Source: Burkholderia sp. Bp8992 (GTDB lineage: Bacteria > Pseudomonadota > Gammaproteobacteria > Burkholderiales > Burkholderiaceae). Taken from it: 64,000 nt of DNA. The translations under genes were made by a program, and so were the position numbers. The notes under the pieces were generated by a model, which saw only the letters and a list, made by a program, of their open reading frames with translations, did no database searches and was not told the origin of the DNA. The stretch covers positions 124,001 through 188,000 of the forward strand of contig NZ_QTQI01000004.1 in NCBI RefSeq assembly GCF_003853705.1, given 5' to 3'. Within the stretch, counting starts at the first letter, position 1. Every line of letters starts with the position of its first letter. Below, one piece after another: positions 28,203-37,840 of the stretch.

Positions 28203-28217
28203 TGGCACGCGCCTTGC
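28203..28217 (+). promoter_or_regulatory. Sigma-54 (RpoN) promoter of ureABCEFG
   Basis: TGGCAC at 28203-28208, five bases, then TTGC at 28214-28217, an exact -24/-12 consensus. Transcription would start near 28229, leaving a leader of about 105 nt before ureA. It is the second such promoter in the urea locus and splits ureD from the rest of the urease genes. Confidence 0.85.
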
Positions 28218-28333
28218 TCTTTTCATAAGCGATACACGACGCACGCAAAACAGCGCGGTGCTACGATGACTCGCGCGCCCGCCTCATTGCATGCGCACCG
28301 ATAAAAATTACGTTTTCCTGAACGCCTGCCTTC

Positions 28334-28636
28334 ATGAAACTGACTCCCCGCGAGAAGGACAAGCTGCTGATCTTCACGGCAGCGCTGCTGGCCGAGCGCC
28401 GTCGCGCGCGCGGCCTGAAGCTCAACTATCCGGAGGCGGTCGCCTTCATCACCGCCGCGCTGATGGAAGCCGCGCGCGACGGCAAGACGGTCGCCGAAGT
28501 GATGCACTACGGCACGACGCTGCTCACGCGCGACGACGTGATGGACGGCGTGCCGGAGATGATTCCCGACATCCAGGTCGAAGCGACCTTCCCCGACGGC
28601 ACGAAGCTCGTGACCGTCCACCACCCGATTCCGTGA
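28334..28636 (+). CDS. ureA: Urease subunit gamma
   Basis: 100-residue gamma subunit. It starts [20 protein letters not shown] and contains [22 protein letters not shown] (given as [10 protein letters not shown] and EAARDGKTV), then the [22 protein letters not shown] region. These are near-invariant in bacterial urease. It combines with UreB and UreC in the (ABC)3 apoenzyme in the cytoplasm. It follows the sigma-54 promoter and precedes ureB by 7 bp. Confidence 0.98.
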
Positions 28637-28643
28637 GGCCTGC

Positions 28644-28949
28644 ATGATCCCCGGCGAAATCCTCACCGACGACGGCGAACACGAACTGAATGCGGGCCGC
28701 GCGACGCTGACGCTCGTCGTCGCGAACACCGGCGACCGCCCGGTGCAGGTCGGCTCGCACTACCACTTCTTCGAAGTCAACGATGCACTGTCGTTCGACC
28801 GCGCGGCCGCGCGCGGCTTCCGGCTCAACATCGCGGCCGGCACGGCCGTGCGCTTCGAGCCGGGCCAGACGCGCACCGTCGAGCTCGTCGCGCTCGCGGG
28901 CGAGCGCGCCGTCTACGGTTTTCAGGGCAAGGTGATGGGGCCGCTGTAA
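28644..28949 (+). CDS. ureB: Urease subunit beta
   Basis: 101-residue beta subunit. It starts [11 protein letters not shown] and has the conserved [21 protein letters not shown] and [16 protein letters not shown] segments (quoted in part: [15 protein letters not shown]). The length is standard for the separate bacterial beta subunit. It is 7 bp after ureA and 31 bp before ureC, within one transcription unit. Confidence 0.98.
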   Translation: MIPGEILTDDGEHELNAGRATLTLVVANTGDRPVQVGSHYHFFEVNDALSFDRAAARGFRLNIAAGTAVRFEPGQTRTVELVALAGERAVYGFQGKVMGPL

Positions 28950-28980
28950 GCCGCGCCCCGCTCTTCAGGAACAGCACGAC

Positions 28981-30687
28981 ATGACACTACGCTTGAGCCG
29001 CCGCGCGTACGCGGAAATGTTCGGGCCGACGACGGGCGACCGCGTCCGGCTCGCCGATACCGAACTGCTGATCGAGATCGAACGCGACTTCACGACCTAC
29101 GGCGAGGAAGTGAAATTCGGCGGCGGGAAGGTGATCCGCGACGGGATGGGCCAGTCGCAGCGCGTGGCCGCCGACGTGCCCGACACGGTCATCACGAACG
29201 CGGTGATCCTCGATCACTGGGGCATCGTGAAGGCCGACATCGCGCTCAAGCACGGCCGCATCGCCGCGATCGGCAAGGCCGGCAACCCCGACATTCAACC
29301 GGGCGTGACGATCGCGATCGGCGCGGCGACCGAAGTGATCGCCGGCGAAGGGCTGATCGTGACGGCCGGCGGCATCGACACGCACATCCACTTCATCAGC
29401 CCGCAGCAGATCGACGAGGCGCTCGCGTCGGGCGTCACGACGATGCTCGGCGGCGGCACGGGGCCGGCCACCGGCACCAACGCGACGACCTGCACGCCGG
29501 GCCCGTGGCACATGGAGCGGATGCTGCAGGCCGCCGACGGCTGGCCGATCAACCTCGGCTTCCTCGGCAAGGGCAACGCGAGCCTGCCGGAACCGCTCGT
29601 CGAGCAGATCGCGGCCGGCGCGATCGGGCTGAAGCTGCACGAGGACTGGGGCACGACGCCCGCCGCGATCGACAACTGCCTGTCGGTCGCCGACGACACC
29701 GACACGCAGGTCGCGATCCACACCGATACGCTGAACGAAGGCGGCTTCGTCGAATCGACGGTCGCCGCGTTCAAGGGCCGCACGATCCACACGTACCACA
29801 CCGAAGGCGCGGGCGGCGGCCATGCGCCCGACATCCTGAAGGTATGCGGCGAGTCGAACGTGCTGCCGTCGTCGACCAATCCGACGCGTCCGTACACGAT
29901 CAACACGCTCGACGAGCATCTCGACATGCTGATGGTGTGCCATCACCTCGATCCGTCGATCGCCGAGGATCTCGCGTTCGCCGAATCGCGGATCCGCCGC
30001 GAGACGATCGCGGCCGAGGACATCCTGCACGATCTCGGCGCGCTGTCGATGCTGTCGTCCGATTCGCAGGCGATGGGCCGCGTCGGCGAAGTGATCATCC
30101 GCACCTGGCAGACCGCGCACAAGATGAAGGTGCAGCGCGGCGCGCTGCCGGAAGACGGCACGCGCAACGACAACTTCCGGGCGAAGCGCTACGTCGCGAA
30201 GTACACGATCAACCCGGCGATCACGCACGGCATCGCGCACGAAGTCGGCTCGATCGAACCCGGCAAGTGGGCAGACCTCGTGCTGTGGGAACCGGCATTC
30301 TTCGGGATCAAGCCGTCGATGATCCTGAAGGGCGGAATGATCGCGATGGCGCAGATGGGCGACCCGAATGCGTCGATCCCGACGCCGCAGCCGGTCCACT
30401 ATCGCGAGATGTTCGCGACGCGCGGCGGGGCACTCGCCCGCACGTCGCTGACCTTCGTGTCGCAGATGGCCGCCGATGCGGGCATCGCGGAACGCTACGG
30501 CCTCGCGAAGCGGATCGTGCCCGTACGTAACTGCCGCAACGTGACGAAGGCAGACATGATCCACAACGCGTGGCGCCCGTCGATCAGCGTCGATCCCGAA
30601 ACCTACGACGTGATCGCCGACGGCCAGTTGCTCACCTGCGAACCGGCGACGGTGCTGCCGATGGCGCAGCGCTATTTCCTGTTCTGA
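28981..30687 (+). CDS. ureC: Urease subunit alpha (catalytic)
   Basis: 568-residue catalytic subunit carrying the dinuclear nickel site that hydrolyses urea to ammonia and carbamate. The first nickel ligands are in [12 protein letters not shown]. The carbamylated lysine is in GLKLHEDWG (about 217-225). Further ligands are in AIHTDTLNE and [15 protein letters not shown]. The mobile flap cysteine and histidines are in MVCHHLDP (about 318-325). Length and order are standard. No defect is visible. Confidence 0.98.
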   Translation: MTLRLSRRAYAEMFGPTTGDRVRLADTELLIEIERDFTTYGEEVKFGGGKVIRDGMGQSQRVAADVPDTVITNAVILDHWGIVKADIALKHGRIAAIGKAGNPDIQPGVTIAIGAATEVIAGEGLIVTAGGIDTHIHFISPQQIDEALASGVTTMLGGGTGPATGTNATTCTPGPWHMERMLQAADGWPINLGFLGKGNASLPEPLVEQIAAGAIGLKLHEDWGTTPAAIDNCLSVADDTDTQVAIHTDTLNEGGFVESTVAAFKGRTIHTYHTEGAGGGHAPDILKVCGESNVLPSSTNPTRPYTINTLDEHLDMLMVCHHLDPSIAEDLAFAESRIRRETIAAEDILHDLGALSMLSSDSQAMGRVGEVIIRTWQTAHKMKVQRGALPEDGTRNDNFRAKRYVAKYTINPAITHGIAHEVGSIEPGKWADLVLWEPAFFGIKPSMILKGGMIAMAQMGDPNASIPTPQPVHYREMFATRGGALARTSLTFVSQMAADAGIAERYGLAKRIVPVRNCRNVTKADMIHNAWRPSISVDPETYDVIADGQLLTCEPATVLPMAQRYFLF

Positions 30688-30705
30688 TTCGGAATCCCCA
30701 GTTTC

Positions 30706-31338
30706 ATGCGCACCCTCGACAAACGCATTGCCCCGAACGTGAAACTCGCCGCGTCGCTCGTCGCACGCGCGCCGACGCTCACGCTAGCCTATGACGCCCG
30801 CTGCAAGAGCCGCCTCGCGGCGACGCTCGACACCGGCGAGGACGTCGCGGTCCTGCTGCCGCGCGGCACGGTGCTGCGCGACGGCGACGTGCTCGTCGCC
30901 GACGACGGCGCGCTCGTGCGCATCGCAGCTGCTCCCGAGACCGTGCTGCTGGTGCGGGCCGCCGATCCGCTCACGCTGATGCGCGCCGCATACCATCTCG
31001 GCAACCGTCACACGCCGGTCGAGATCGGCGACGGCTACCTGAAGCTCGAAGCCGATCCGGTGCTCGCCGACATGCTGCGCCGGCTCGGCACACAGGTCGA
31101 GGAAGCGCGCGTGCCATTCCAGCCGGAGGCCGGCGCGTACGGCGGCGGCCACAAGCACGGGCACGATGCGACGTTCGCCGAAGATTACGCACTCGCGCAA
31201 CAGGTGTTCGGCGAACACCACGGCCACTCGCATTCGCATTCGCACGATCACGATCACGATCACGATCACGATCACGATCACGATCATCAGCATGGTCCCG
31301 GCTGCACGCACGGCCACCACGGTCATGACCACCACTGA
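30706..31338 (+). CDS. ureE: Urease accessory protein UreE with His/Asp-rich tail
   Basis: 210-residue nickel metallochaperone. The N-terminal domain (1-70) binds peptide. The C-terminal domain has the GNRHTPVEI nickel-site motif with its His near residue 101. After [13 protein letters not shown] comes a tail with seven consecutive HD pairs and then [17 protein letters not shown]. The tail should bind several metal ions and store nickel. It is encoded by a perfect hexanucleotide repeat (31243-31284). The ureF ATG lies inside the last 14 bp of this gene. Confidence 0.96.
   Translation: MRTLDKRIAPNVKLAASLVARAPTLTLAYDARCKSRLAATLDTGEDVAVLLPRGTVLRDGDVLVADDGALVRIAAAPETVLLVRAADPLTLMRAAYHLGNRHTPVEIGDGYLKLEADPVLADMLRRLGTQVEEARVPFQPEAGAYGGGHKHGHDATFAEDYALAQQVFGEHHGHSHSHSHDHDHDHDHDHDHDHQHGPGCTHGHHGHDHH
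31243..31284 (+). repeat. Hexanucleotide tandem repeat (CACGAT)7 in ureE
   Basis: Seven perfect head-to-tail copies of CACGAT, 42 bp, encoding seven His-Asp pairs in the UreE tail. The unit is a multiple of three, so copy-number change by slippage alters tail length without a frameshift. Confidence 0.97.
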
Positions 31339-32005
31339 ACTCGTCGCGCTGCTGCACCTTGCGTCTCCGGCGCTGCCGATCGGTGCGTACAGCTATTCGC
31401 AGGGCCTTGAAGCCGCGCTCGACGCGAACCTCATCCGCGACGCCGATTCCGCGCGCGACTGGATCGCCAGCGGCCTGACCGACGTGCTCGCGCACGGCGA
31501 GTTGCCGTTCCTCGCGCACCAGCTCGCACGCTGGCACGCACACGACACGCACGCGCTTGCCGCCGAAAACGCATGGTTCATCGCGAGCCGCGAATCGGCG
31601 GAACTGCGCCGCGAAACCGAACAGATGGGCTGGTCGCTCGCGCAACTGTGCGCGTCGCTCGAATGGGGCGATGCCGCGCGCCGCGCGACGCTCGCGTCGA
31701 TCTCGCCGGTCGCGCTGCCGACCGCGTTCGCCTACGCGGCCGCGATGCACGACGCCGGCGCCGACGCGACGCTTGCCGCGTACGCATTCGGCTGGGTCGA
31801 GAACCAGACGTCCGCCGCGCTGAAGGCCGTGCCGCTCGGCCAGCTCGCCGGGCAACGCATCATCGTCGCGCTGCGCGGCGCGATCGACGCGGCCGTGCGC
31901 CGTGCGCTCGCGACGCCGCCCGACGCCATCAACACGTTCGCGCCGCAGCTCGGCATCCTGTCCGCGCGGCACGAAACCCAGTACTCGCGGCTGTTCCGCT
32001 CCTGA
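31325..32005 (+). CDS. ureF: Urease accessory protein UreF
   Basis: 226-residue helical accessory protein that links UreD to UreG during nickel insertion. Family motifs are [21 protein letters not shown] (quoted as [16 protein letters not shown]), the central AALEWG-type stretch [10 protein letters not shown], and [12 protein letters not shown] near the C-terminus. The ATG at 31325 gives [10 protein letters not shown] and the standard length. It overlaps the 3' end of ureE by 14 bp, so the two are translationally linked. Confidence 0.96.
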   Translation: MTTTELVALLHLASPALPIGAYSYSQGLEAALDANLIRDADSARDWIASGLTDVLAHGELPFLAHQLARWHAHDTHALAAENAWFIASRESAELRRETEQMGWSLAQLCASLEWGDAARRATLASISPVALPTAFAYAAAMHDAGADATLAAYAFGWVENQTSAALKAVPLGQLAGQRIIVALRGAIDAAVRRALATPPDAINTFAPQLGILSARHETQYSRLFRS

Positions 32006-32021
32006 ACCTCATCGCCAGACC

Positions 32022-32669
32022 ATGAACGCACCTGCCCCCTCCTCCGCCCGCCGCACGAAGAAACTGCCGCCGCTGCGCGTCGGCATCGGCGGCCCCGTCG
32101 GCTCCGGCAAGACCACGCTGCTCGAAATGCTGTGCAAGGCGATGCGCGACCGGTACGACCTGGTCGCGATCACCAACGACATCTATACGAAGGAAGACCA
32201 GCGGCTGCTGACGGTGGCCGGCGCGCTGCCCGAGGAACGCATCATGGGCGTCGAGACGGGCGGCTGCCCGCACACGGCGATCCGGGAAGACGCATCGATC
32301 AACCTCGAGGCCGTCGACCGGATGCTGTCGCGCTTTCCGGACGCCGACATCGTGTTCATCGAATCGGGCGGCGACAATCTCGCGGCAACCTTCAGCCCCG
32401 AGCTGTCGGACCTGACGATCTACGTAATCGACGTCGCGGGCGGCGAGAAGATTCCGCGCAAGGGCGGCCCCGGCATCACGAAGTCCGACCTGCTCGTGAT
32501 CAACAAGACCGACCTCGCGCCGCTGGTCGGCGCGAATCTCGACGTGATGGCGTCCGACACGCGGAAGATGCGCGGCGAACGGCCTTACGTGATGACGAAC
32601 CTGAAGGCGCTCGAAGGCGTCGCGGACGTGATCGCGTTCATCGAGAAGAAGGGATTGCTGACGGTCTGA
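32022..32669 (+). CDS. ureG: Urease accessory GTPase UreG
   Basis: 215-residue SIMIBI-class GTPase that supplies energy and nickel for urease activation. The P-loop is [11 protein letters not shown] (about 24-34), the metal-binding CPH lies in [14 protein letters not shown] (about 80-93), the switch region has [11 protein letters not shown], and the guanine specificity motif is NKTD. The [11 protein letters not shown] leader is short and without a His-rich segment, in contrast to UreE. It ends the urease operon. Confidence 0.98.
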   Translation: MNAPAPSSARRTKKLPPLRVGIGGPVGSGKTTLLEMLCKAMRDRYDLVAITNDIYTKEDQRLLTVAGALPEERIMGVETGGCPHTAIREDASINLEAVDRMLSRFPDADIVFIESGGDNLAATFSPELSDLTIYVIDVAGGEKIPRKGGPGITKSDLLVINKTDLAPLVGANLDVMASDTRKMRGERPYVMTNLKALEGVADVIAFIEKKGLLTV

Positions 32670-32707
32670 GCACCATCGCCGCGGCTCGCGTCGCCGCCAT
32701 GCATTCG

Positions 32708-32728
32708 CGGGCGGCCTTGCGCCGCCCG
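32708..32728. terminator. Hairpin between convergent ureG and waaA
   Basis: CGGGCGGC (32708-32715) and GCCGCCCG (32721-32728) form an 8-bp stem with a 5-nt loop in the 63-bp gap between convergent genes. The T-tract is weak on both sides. It is probably a shared terminator. Confidence 0.6.
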
Positions 32729-32732
32729 TCGT

Positions 32733-34094
32733 CTATTCGTCGCCGGAAGCAGTATCCTGCGCGTCCTGCAACGTACGTTCGCCGCGTTCGGCGGGCGGCA
32801 GCAGCGCCGCGAGCACGTCGACCGTGCGCGCGGTCGCACCGCGGTGACGCGATGCGAAGGCCGCGCCGGCCGCTCCCATCGCGATACGCCGCGCCTTGTC
32901 GGCGAACAGCGCGTCGAGCACGTGCGCGAGATCGAGCGGATCCGCGACCTGCATCGCCGCACCGGCCGCGACCGCGTCGGCGGTCGCCTGCGTGAAGTTG
33001 AACACGTGCGGGCCGATCAGCACCGGCACGCCGACCGCGCACGCTTCGATCAGGTTCTGGCCGCCGAGCGGCAGCAGGCTGCCGCCGATGAACGCGATGT
33101 CGGCGGCCGCGTAGTACGCACCGAGCTCGCCCATCGAATCGCCGAGCAGCACCGTCACGTCGTCCGGCAGCCGTTCGGCAGCCGGCCGGCCAGCAGCGAG
33201 CGCGGCCGCATCGGCAGCCCACACCGAGCGGCGCACGGACTTGAGCCCGCCGCGCGCGACGAGCGCCTCGACTTCGGCGAAACGCTGCGGATGACGCGGC
33301 ACGAGCACCAGCAGCGCGCCGGGCGTGCGCATTTCCGCGAACGCCTGCAGCACCAGCGCTTCTTCGTTCTCGCGCGTGCTGGCGGCCACCCACACGGGCC
33401 GCGTGCCGATCGCCTCGCGCCACGCATGGCCGCGCGCCGCGAGTTCCGGCGGCGTCGTCATGTCGAACTTCAGGTTGCCGAGCACGGTCACGTTGCGCGC
33501 GCCGAGCGACGTCAGCCGCTCCGCATCGGCCGGGCTCTGCGCGAGCACGCGCGAGAAGCCGCCGAACACGTCGCGCGTCGCCGCGCCGAACTTCGCCGCG
33601 CGCCGGAACGAACGCGCGGACATCCGCGCATTGGTCAGCACGAGCGGCACGTCCGCGCGACGGCACTCGTCGATCAGCGTCGGCCACACCTCGGTTTCCA
33701 TCACGAGGCCGAGCGTCGGCCGCCATGCGTGCAGGAAACGCCGCACCGCGCCCGGCATGTCGTACGGCAGGTAGCAGCGGAGCACACGATCGCCGAAGAT
33801 CTGTTCACCGGTCGCGCGGCCGCTCGGCGTCATGTGCGTGAGCAGGATGCGCACATCGGGGCGCGCGTGCGTCAGCGCGTCGATCAGCGGCTGCGCGGCG
33901 CGCGTCTCGCCGACCGACACCGCATGCACCCAGATCAGCGGCGTGCGGTCGTCGCGCGAGCGGCCGGCCACGTGGCCGAAGCGTTCGCCGATGTGCTCGC
34001 GATAGCCGCGCTCCTTGCGCGAGCGCACGTAGAGCCGGATGACCGCGGCCGGCGCGACGAGCCACCACAGCGCGCGATAGATCACCCTCAGCAT
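32733..34094 (-). CDS. waaA: 3-deoxy-D-manno-octulosonic acid transferase (Kdo transferase) WaaA
   Basis: 453-residue GT30 enzyme that adds Kdo to lipid IVA on the inner face of the cytoplasmic membrane. An N-terminal membrane anchor (about 5-22) is followed by SRKERGYREHIGERFG with the catalytic Glu. The Rossmann C-domain has WVAASTRENEE, the LLGDSMGELG loop and FIGGSLLPLGGQNLIE (quoted as GGSLLPLGGQN). These are standard for WaaA. It is the last gene of the minus-strand core unit after waaC and kdoO. Confidence 0.96.
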   Translation of the reverse strand: MLRVIYRALWWLVAPAAVIRLYVRSRKERGYREHIGERFGHVAGRSRDDRTPLIWVHAVSVGETRAAQPLIDALTHARPDVRILLTHMTPSGRATGEQIFGDRVLRCYLPYDMPGAVRRFLHAWRPTLGLVMETEVWPTLIDECRRADVPLVLTNARMSARSFRRAAKFGAATRDVFGGFSRVLAQSPADAERLTSLGARNVTVLGNLKFDMTTPPELAARGHAWREAIGTRPVWVAASTRENEEALVLQAFAEMRTPGALLVLVPRHPQRFAEVEALVARGGLKSVRRSVWAADAAALAAGRPAAERLPDDVTVLLGDSMGELGAYYAAADIAFIGGSLLPLGGQNLIEACAVGVPVLIGPHVFNFTQATADAVAAGAAMQVADPLDLAHVLDALFADKARRIAMGAAGAAFASRHRGATARTVDVLAALLPPAERGERTLQDAQDTASGDE

Positions 34095-34131
34095 GCGGCG
34101 GCCCTCGTGTTACGTCGAAGCAGGTGCGCGC

Positions 34132-35016
34132 TCAAACCAGCGCCCTGCCCTTCAGGCGTTCGAGAATGCCGAGCGGCGCGCATTCGCGGCGGACCATCGC
34201 GTCGACCGGCAGGAAGAACGTCTGCTCGAGCATGAACTGGCCGGACATCACAGCGTGCGAAGTCTGATCCGAGAAACATATCCACACGCTGCCCGGCGGA
34301 AACGGCATCGTTTGCTGTGGACAAGTCTTCTGGTAGTCGAGATCGGCCTTCATGCTGTCGTGCAGGTTCAGCATCAGGTGGTCGTACGCGCTGCGCGGCG
34401 ACTTCGTCACGTGCAGCAGGTTCAGCAGCCACGCGGCGCCCGGCAGTTGCGGCCTGATCGTCGGCAGGAAGCGCTTCGCGACGTCCTCGAACGGCTCGCC
34501 GACGCGCCATACGCGCGGCACGCCGGCCGGGTTAACGTTCGTGAACACGCGCAGGATGCGTTCGCCGTAGTTCGGCCGCGACGGGAACGCGTCGACGTGC
34601 AGCCGGCTGTCGTCCTTGCGCCACGACGTCTGGCGCGTCTCGACCTGCATCAGCCGCAGGCTCGTCGGCGCGACGCGCAGCTTGCCGCGGTATTCGGGAA
34701 AGAGGCCGTCGACGAGCGTGCCGGCCTGCTGCTGGAAGCGCGCGACGAGCGCGCGCACGGCCGACTGCGTGACGCTGTCGCCGAGCACGCCGGCGAGCGC
34801 GCCACCGTTCGGCGCGAGGCTGATGTTCTTGCGTTTCGGATCGGCGAGCGCCGGATCGAGCAGCGCTTCCTCGCCGCCTTCGATCGCGAAGCGCAGGTGC
34901 GGGAAATACAGCACCTTGCCTTCCTCGACGGCGGCCAGCAACTGCTCGCGCGGCGCCGACAGGTTGTGTCCGCTCCAGTCGGCGGACGGGACTTCGATGA
35001 TCTGGGATTCGCTCAT
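34132..35016 (-). CDS. kdoO: Kdo 3-hydroxylase (Kdo dioxygenase) KdoO
   Basis: 294-residue Fe(II)/2-oxoglutarate/O2-dependent oxygenase that hydroxylates Kdo to D-glycero-D-talo-oct-2-ulosonic acid (Ko) in the LPS inner core of Burkholderia and Yersinia. The iron-binding HxD lies in SRLHVDAFPSRP (about 147-158). The distal His is in SDQTSHAVMSGQ (about 250-261), followed by an Arg/Gln-rich strand. The family length matches. Its place between waaC and waaA fits a role directly after Kdo transfer. Confidence 0.87.
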   Translation of the reverse strand: MSESQIIEVPSADWSGHNLSAPREQLLAAVEEGKVLYFPHLRFAIEGGEEALLDPALADPKRKNISLAPNGGALAGVLGDSVTQSAVRALVARFQQQAGTLVDGLFPEYRGKLRVAPTSLRLMQVETRQTSWRKDDSRLHVDAFPSRPNYGERILRVFTNVNPAGVPRVWRVGEPFEDVAKRFLPTIRPQLPGAAWLLNLLHVTKSPRSAYDHLMLNLHDSMKADLDYQKTCPQQTMPFPPGSVWICFSDQTSHAVMSGQFMLEQTFFLPVDAMVRRECAPLGILERLKGRALV

Positions 35017-35040
35017 GATCGGTTCGCGTGTGTGACAGCG

Positions 35041-36036
35041 TTACAGGAGACCGAAGCCCGCGAGCGCCGACTTCACCTGCGCGATCGACGGGGGCTGCCC
35101 CGCCGTGCCGAGATTGACGACGTTCGGCGACCAGTAGCCGCCGGTCCGCCAGGCCGTCGCGAAATTGTACAGTTCGACCGTCGGACGCTTCAGCGCGGCC
35201 GCGATGTGAACCAGACCTGTATCAACCCCGACGGTCGCGGCCGCGCCGTCGATCAGGCCGACCACGGCCGGCAGCGACAGCTTCGGCGGCACGATCGCCG
35301 CATCGCCGAATTCCTTCGCGAGCCGCTCGCTGGTCGCGCGCTCCGCGTCGTTGCCCCACGGCAGCACGAGCGACGCGCCGCGCCGCACGAGCGCCTGGCC
35401 GAGCTCGATCCACGCTGCGTCCGGCCACTGCTTGTCGGCGCGCGACGTCGCATGGACGAACACCACGTACGGCACCGGCAGGTTCAGGCCGAGCGCGGCC
35501 ACCGCGAGCGCCGCCGCGCGCGTGTCGAGGCCGAAGTCGACCGGATCGGCCGGTGTCGGCGCCGGGTCGTCCAGCGCGGCCGCGACCAGTTGCCGCGACC
35601 GCTCGACCACGTGCGTACGCGGCGCGATCGGCACGCGCTTGCGGTAGAAGAAACGCACCGGCCATTCGTAGCCGGCGCCGTCGGTGCGGTTGCCGAGCCC
35701 GACGAGCGGCCCGCGCGCCCAGCTCGCGACCCAGGCCGTCTTGATGAGGCCCTGGCAGTCGATCACGAGATCGTACTGCTCGGCCGCGAGGCGCTTGCGA
35801 AATGCGCGGATCTCGCGCCACGTGGCGCCCGAGAACGGCTTCTTGCGCCAGCGGCGCAGCGAGAACGGCAGCACGTTGCGCACGCCGTCGACGAGCCGCA
35901 CGAGATCGACGAAGCTTTCCTCGACGAGCCAGTCGATCTGCGCATCGGGGTGGCGGCGCCGGATATCGGCGATCACCGGCATGTTGTGCACGACGTCGCC
36001 CAGCGACGACACGCGCACGATCAGGATCTTTTGCAC
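35041..36036 (-). CDS. waaC: LPS heptosyltransferase I WaaC
   Basis: 331-residue GT9 enzyme that adds the first heptose to Kdo. Motifs include KILIVRVSSLGDVVHNMPV (7 residues in, GT9 glycine/aspartate loop), FVHATSRADKQWP and the nucleotide-sugar site VGVDTGLVHIAAALKRPTVELY (quoted as GVDTGLVHIAAALKRP). I start it at GTG 36036 to give the conserved MQKILIVR. The frame stays open upstream to 36114, but that would translate through two hairpins. There is no Shine-Dalgarno; a T-run from an adjoining hairpin takes its place. Confidence 0.93.
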   Translation of the reverse strand: MQKILIVRVSSLGDVVHNMPVIADIRRRHPDAQIDWLVEESFVDLVRLVDGVRNVLPFSLRRWRKKPFSGATWREIRAFRKRLAAEQYDLVIDCQGLIKTAWVASWARGPLVGLGNRTDGAGYEWPVRFFYRKRVPIAPRTHVVERSRQLVAAALDDPAPTPADPVDFGLDTRAAALAVAALGLNLPVPYVVFVHATSRADKQWPDAAWIELGQALVRRGASLVLPWGNDAERATSERLAKEFGDAAIVPPKLSLPAVVGLIDGAAATVGVDTGLVHIAAALKRPTVELYNFATAWRTGGYWSPNVVNLGTAGQPPSIAQVKSALAGFGLL

Positions 36037-36040
36037 GCTG

Positions 36041-36064
36041 AAAAAACGCCGGCTGGCAGCCGGC
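36041..36064 (-). terminator. Terminator-like hairpin immediately before the waaC start codon
   Basis: On the minus strand GCCGGCT, loop GCC, AGCCGGC is followed by G and six T residues, ending 4 nt before the waaC GTG. Stem positions are 36048-36054 and 36058-36064. The structure is an intrinsic-terminator shape inside the 5' leader, so it could act as an attenuator or hide the start region. Confidence 0.55.
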
Positions 36065-36069
36065 GACAG

Positions 36070-36109
36070 GCATAAAGGGGGGATTTTATCTCGCCCGGCG
36101 GGCCAGACA
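36070..36109 (-). promoter_or_regulatory. Candidate waaC promoter
   Basis: Reading the minus strand, TTGCCT (about 36107-36112) and GATAAA (about 36083-36088) are separated by 18 bp. This lies between the manB terminator and the waaC leader hairpin. Matches are partial and the -35 overlaps the terminator T-run. Confidence 0.3.
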
Positions 36110-36113
36110 GGCA

Positions 36114-36149
36114 AAAAGCGGCCGCACGCCCGTGGCGTGCGCCGCTTTT
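36114..36149 (-). terminator. Rho-independent terminator after the phosphomannomutase gene
   Basis: AAAAGCGGC-C-GCACGCC, loop CGT, and GGCGTGCGCCGCTTTT form a 16-bp stem with one bulged base, with a T-run on the minus strand. It separates manB from waaC although both are on the same strand. Confidence 0.85.
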
Positions 36150-36211
36150 CGGGATGGGCGCGGCCGGTGAACCGGCCGTCGCACGGCGGGCGGCCCGCAG
36201 GCCGCCGACGT

Positions 36212-37606
36212 TCAGAACGGCAGCTTGACGTCCGGCTTCGCGGCCGTCAGCACCCGGCGGAAGTCTTCCTGGATGCGCTTGAGCCCTTCCTGCGTCTCGG
36301 CTTCGAAGCGCATCACGACGACCGGCGTCGTGTTCGACGAACGCGCGAGGCCGAAGCCGTCCGGGTATTCGACGCGCAGGCCGTCGATCGTCACGACTTC
36401 CTCGGCGCCGTCGAACTTCGCCTCTTTCTGCAGCTTGTCGATCAGGCGGAAGTTCTCGCCTTCGTCGAGCCAGAGCTGCAGTTCCGGCGTGCTCATCGCG
36501 TCCGGCAGTGCATTGAGCAGCGCGCTCGGGTCGGCCGTCTTCGCGAGGATCTCGAGCAGGCGCGCGCCCGTGTAGAGACCGTCGTCGAAACCGTACCAGC
36601 GATCCTTGAAGAACACGTGGCCGCTCATTTCGCCGGCGAGCGGGGCGCCCGTCTCGCGCAGCTTCGCCTTCACGAGCGAGTGGCCCGTCTTCCACATCAG
36701 CGGCTCGCCGCCCTTCGACTTGATCCATTGCGCGAGGTGGCGCGTGCACTTCACGTCGTAGATGATCTGCGCGCCCGGATTGCGCGACAGCACTTCTTCC
36801 GCGAACAGCATCAGCTGGCGGTCCGGATAGATGATCTGGCCGTCCTTCGTGACGACGCCCAGGCGGTCGCCGTCGCCGTCGAACGCGAAGCCGAGCTCGG
36901 CATCGGTGTCCTTCAGCGCCTGGATCACGTCCTGCAGGTTTTCCGGGTGCGCGGGATCGGGATGGTGATTCGGGAACGTGCCGTCGATGTCGGTGAAGCG
37001 TTCGACGAGTTCGCAACCGAGCGCCTTGAACAGGCGCGTCGCGAGCGGGCCCGCGACGCCGTTGCCGGCGTCGACGACCAGCTTCAGCGGCCGCGCGAGC
37101 TTCACGTCGCCGACGATGCGCGCGATGTACTGATCGGCGACGTCGATTTCCTCATACGTGCCGCTGCCCGTCTCGAAGCGCTCGTCGACGATGCGGCGGT
37201 ACAGCGCCTGGATCTGCTCGCCGTAGATCGCGGCGCCGCGCAGCACCATCTTGAAGCCGTTGTAGTCGGGCGGGTTGTGGCTGCCCGTGACGACGATGCA
37301 CGAATCGACGCGGCGCTCGCCGCCCTTCAGCGCCAGCGGCACGTTCGCCGCGAAATAGCCGACGGGCGTGGGCACCATGCCGACGTCGACGACGTCGACA
37401 CCGGCCGCACGCAGGCCATCGGCGAGTGCGCCGACGAGTTCCGGCCCGGACAGGCGGCCGTCGCGCGCGACGACGACCGCGTCGCCGCCCTGTGCACGCA
37501 CTTCGCTGCCGAATGCCCGGCCGATCCCGCGCGCCGTGTCGACGTCGAGTGTCTTGCCGACCACGCCACGGATGTCATATGCCTTGAAGATGGATTGGGA
37601 GATCAT
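36212..37606 (-). CDS. manB: Phosphomannomutase/phosphoglucomutase
   Basis: 464-residue alpha-D-phosphohexomutase interconverting hexose 6- and 1-phosphates, for example mannose for GDP-mannose supply. The phosphoserine loop is VVTGSHNPPDYNGFKM (about 103-118), the magnesium loop is FDGDGDRLGV (about 239-248), the sugar loop contains GEMSGH, and the C-terminal phosphate loop is RSSNTTP. The length is that of AlgC/ManB-type bifunctional enzymes. It has its own terminator and is divergent from the O-glycosylation cluster. It supplies activated sugars to LPS pathways. Confidence 0.93.
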   Translation of the reverse strand: MISQSIFKAYDIRGVVGKTLDVDTARGIGRAFGSEVRAQGGDAVVVARDGRLSGPELVGALADGLRAAGVDVVDVGMVPTPVGYFAANVPLALKGGERRVDSCIVVTGSHNPPDYNGFKMVLRGAAIYGEQIQALYRRIVDERFETGSGTYEEIDVADQYIARIVGDVKLARPLKLVVDAGNGVAGPLATRLFKALGCELVERFTDIDGTFPNHHPDPAHPENLQDVIQALKDTDAELGFAFDGDGDRLGVVTKDGQIIYPDRQLMLFAEEVLSRNPGAQIIYDVKCTRHLAQWIKSKGGEPLMWKTGHSLVKAKLRETGAPLAGEMSGHVFFKDRWYGFDDGLYTGARLLEILAKTADPSALLNALPDAMSTPELQLWLDEGENFRLIDKLQKEAKFDGAEEVVTIDGLRVEYPDGFGLARSSNTTPVVVMRFEAETQEGLKRIQEDFRRVLTAAKPDVKLPF

Positions 37607-37840
37607 CGATTCTCTTCTCTCTCAGTTGCGTGCATGGAAAATTGTCTGGCTTGGCTGGCCGCCTCTCGCCGGTGCCGCGCATGATACATGCGGCCCCGCA
37701 AAACAAGGAACGGAACGGCTGGAGCGGTCGCGATCCCACTTATAATCGCGGGTTTTGATGACGCGCATATCGCCCATTTTAATGCCTAGCCGCTCCGCCG
37801 CCGCCAATCCGCAGCCCTCGGGCGTCCCGACGGCCGCCCC

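Noticed and set aside
28987-30564. 525-residue minus-strand frame opposite ureC
   Set aside because: Antisense shadow of a highly conserved gene; low-complexity Arg/His content and no motif.
31243-31284. CRISPR-like array
   Set aside because: The short tandem units have no spacers and encode the UreE His-Asp tail. No cas genes and no other spaced repeats were seen in the window.
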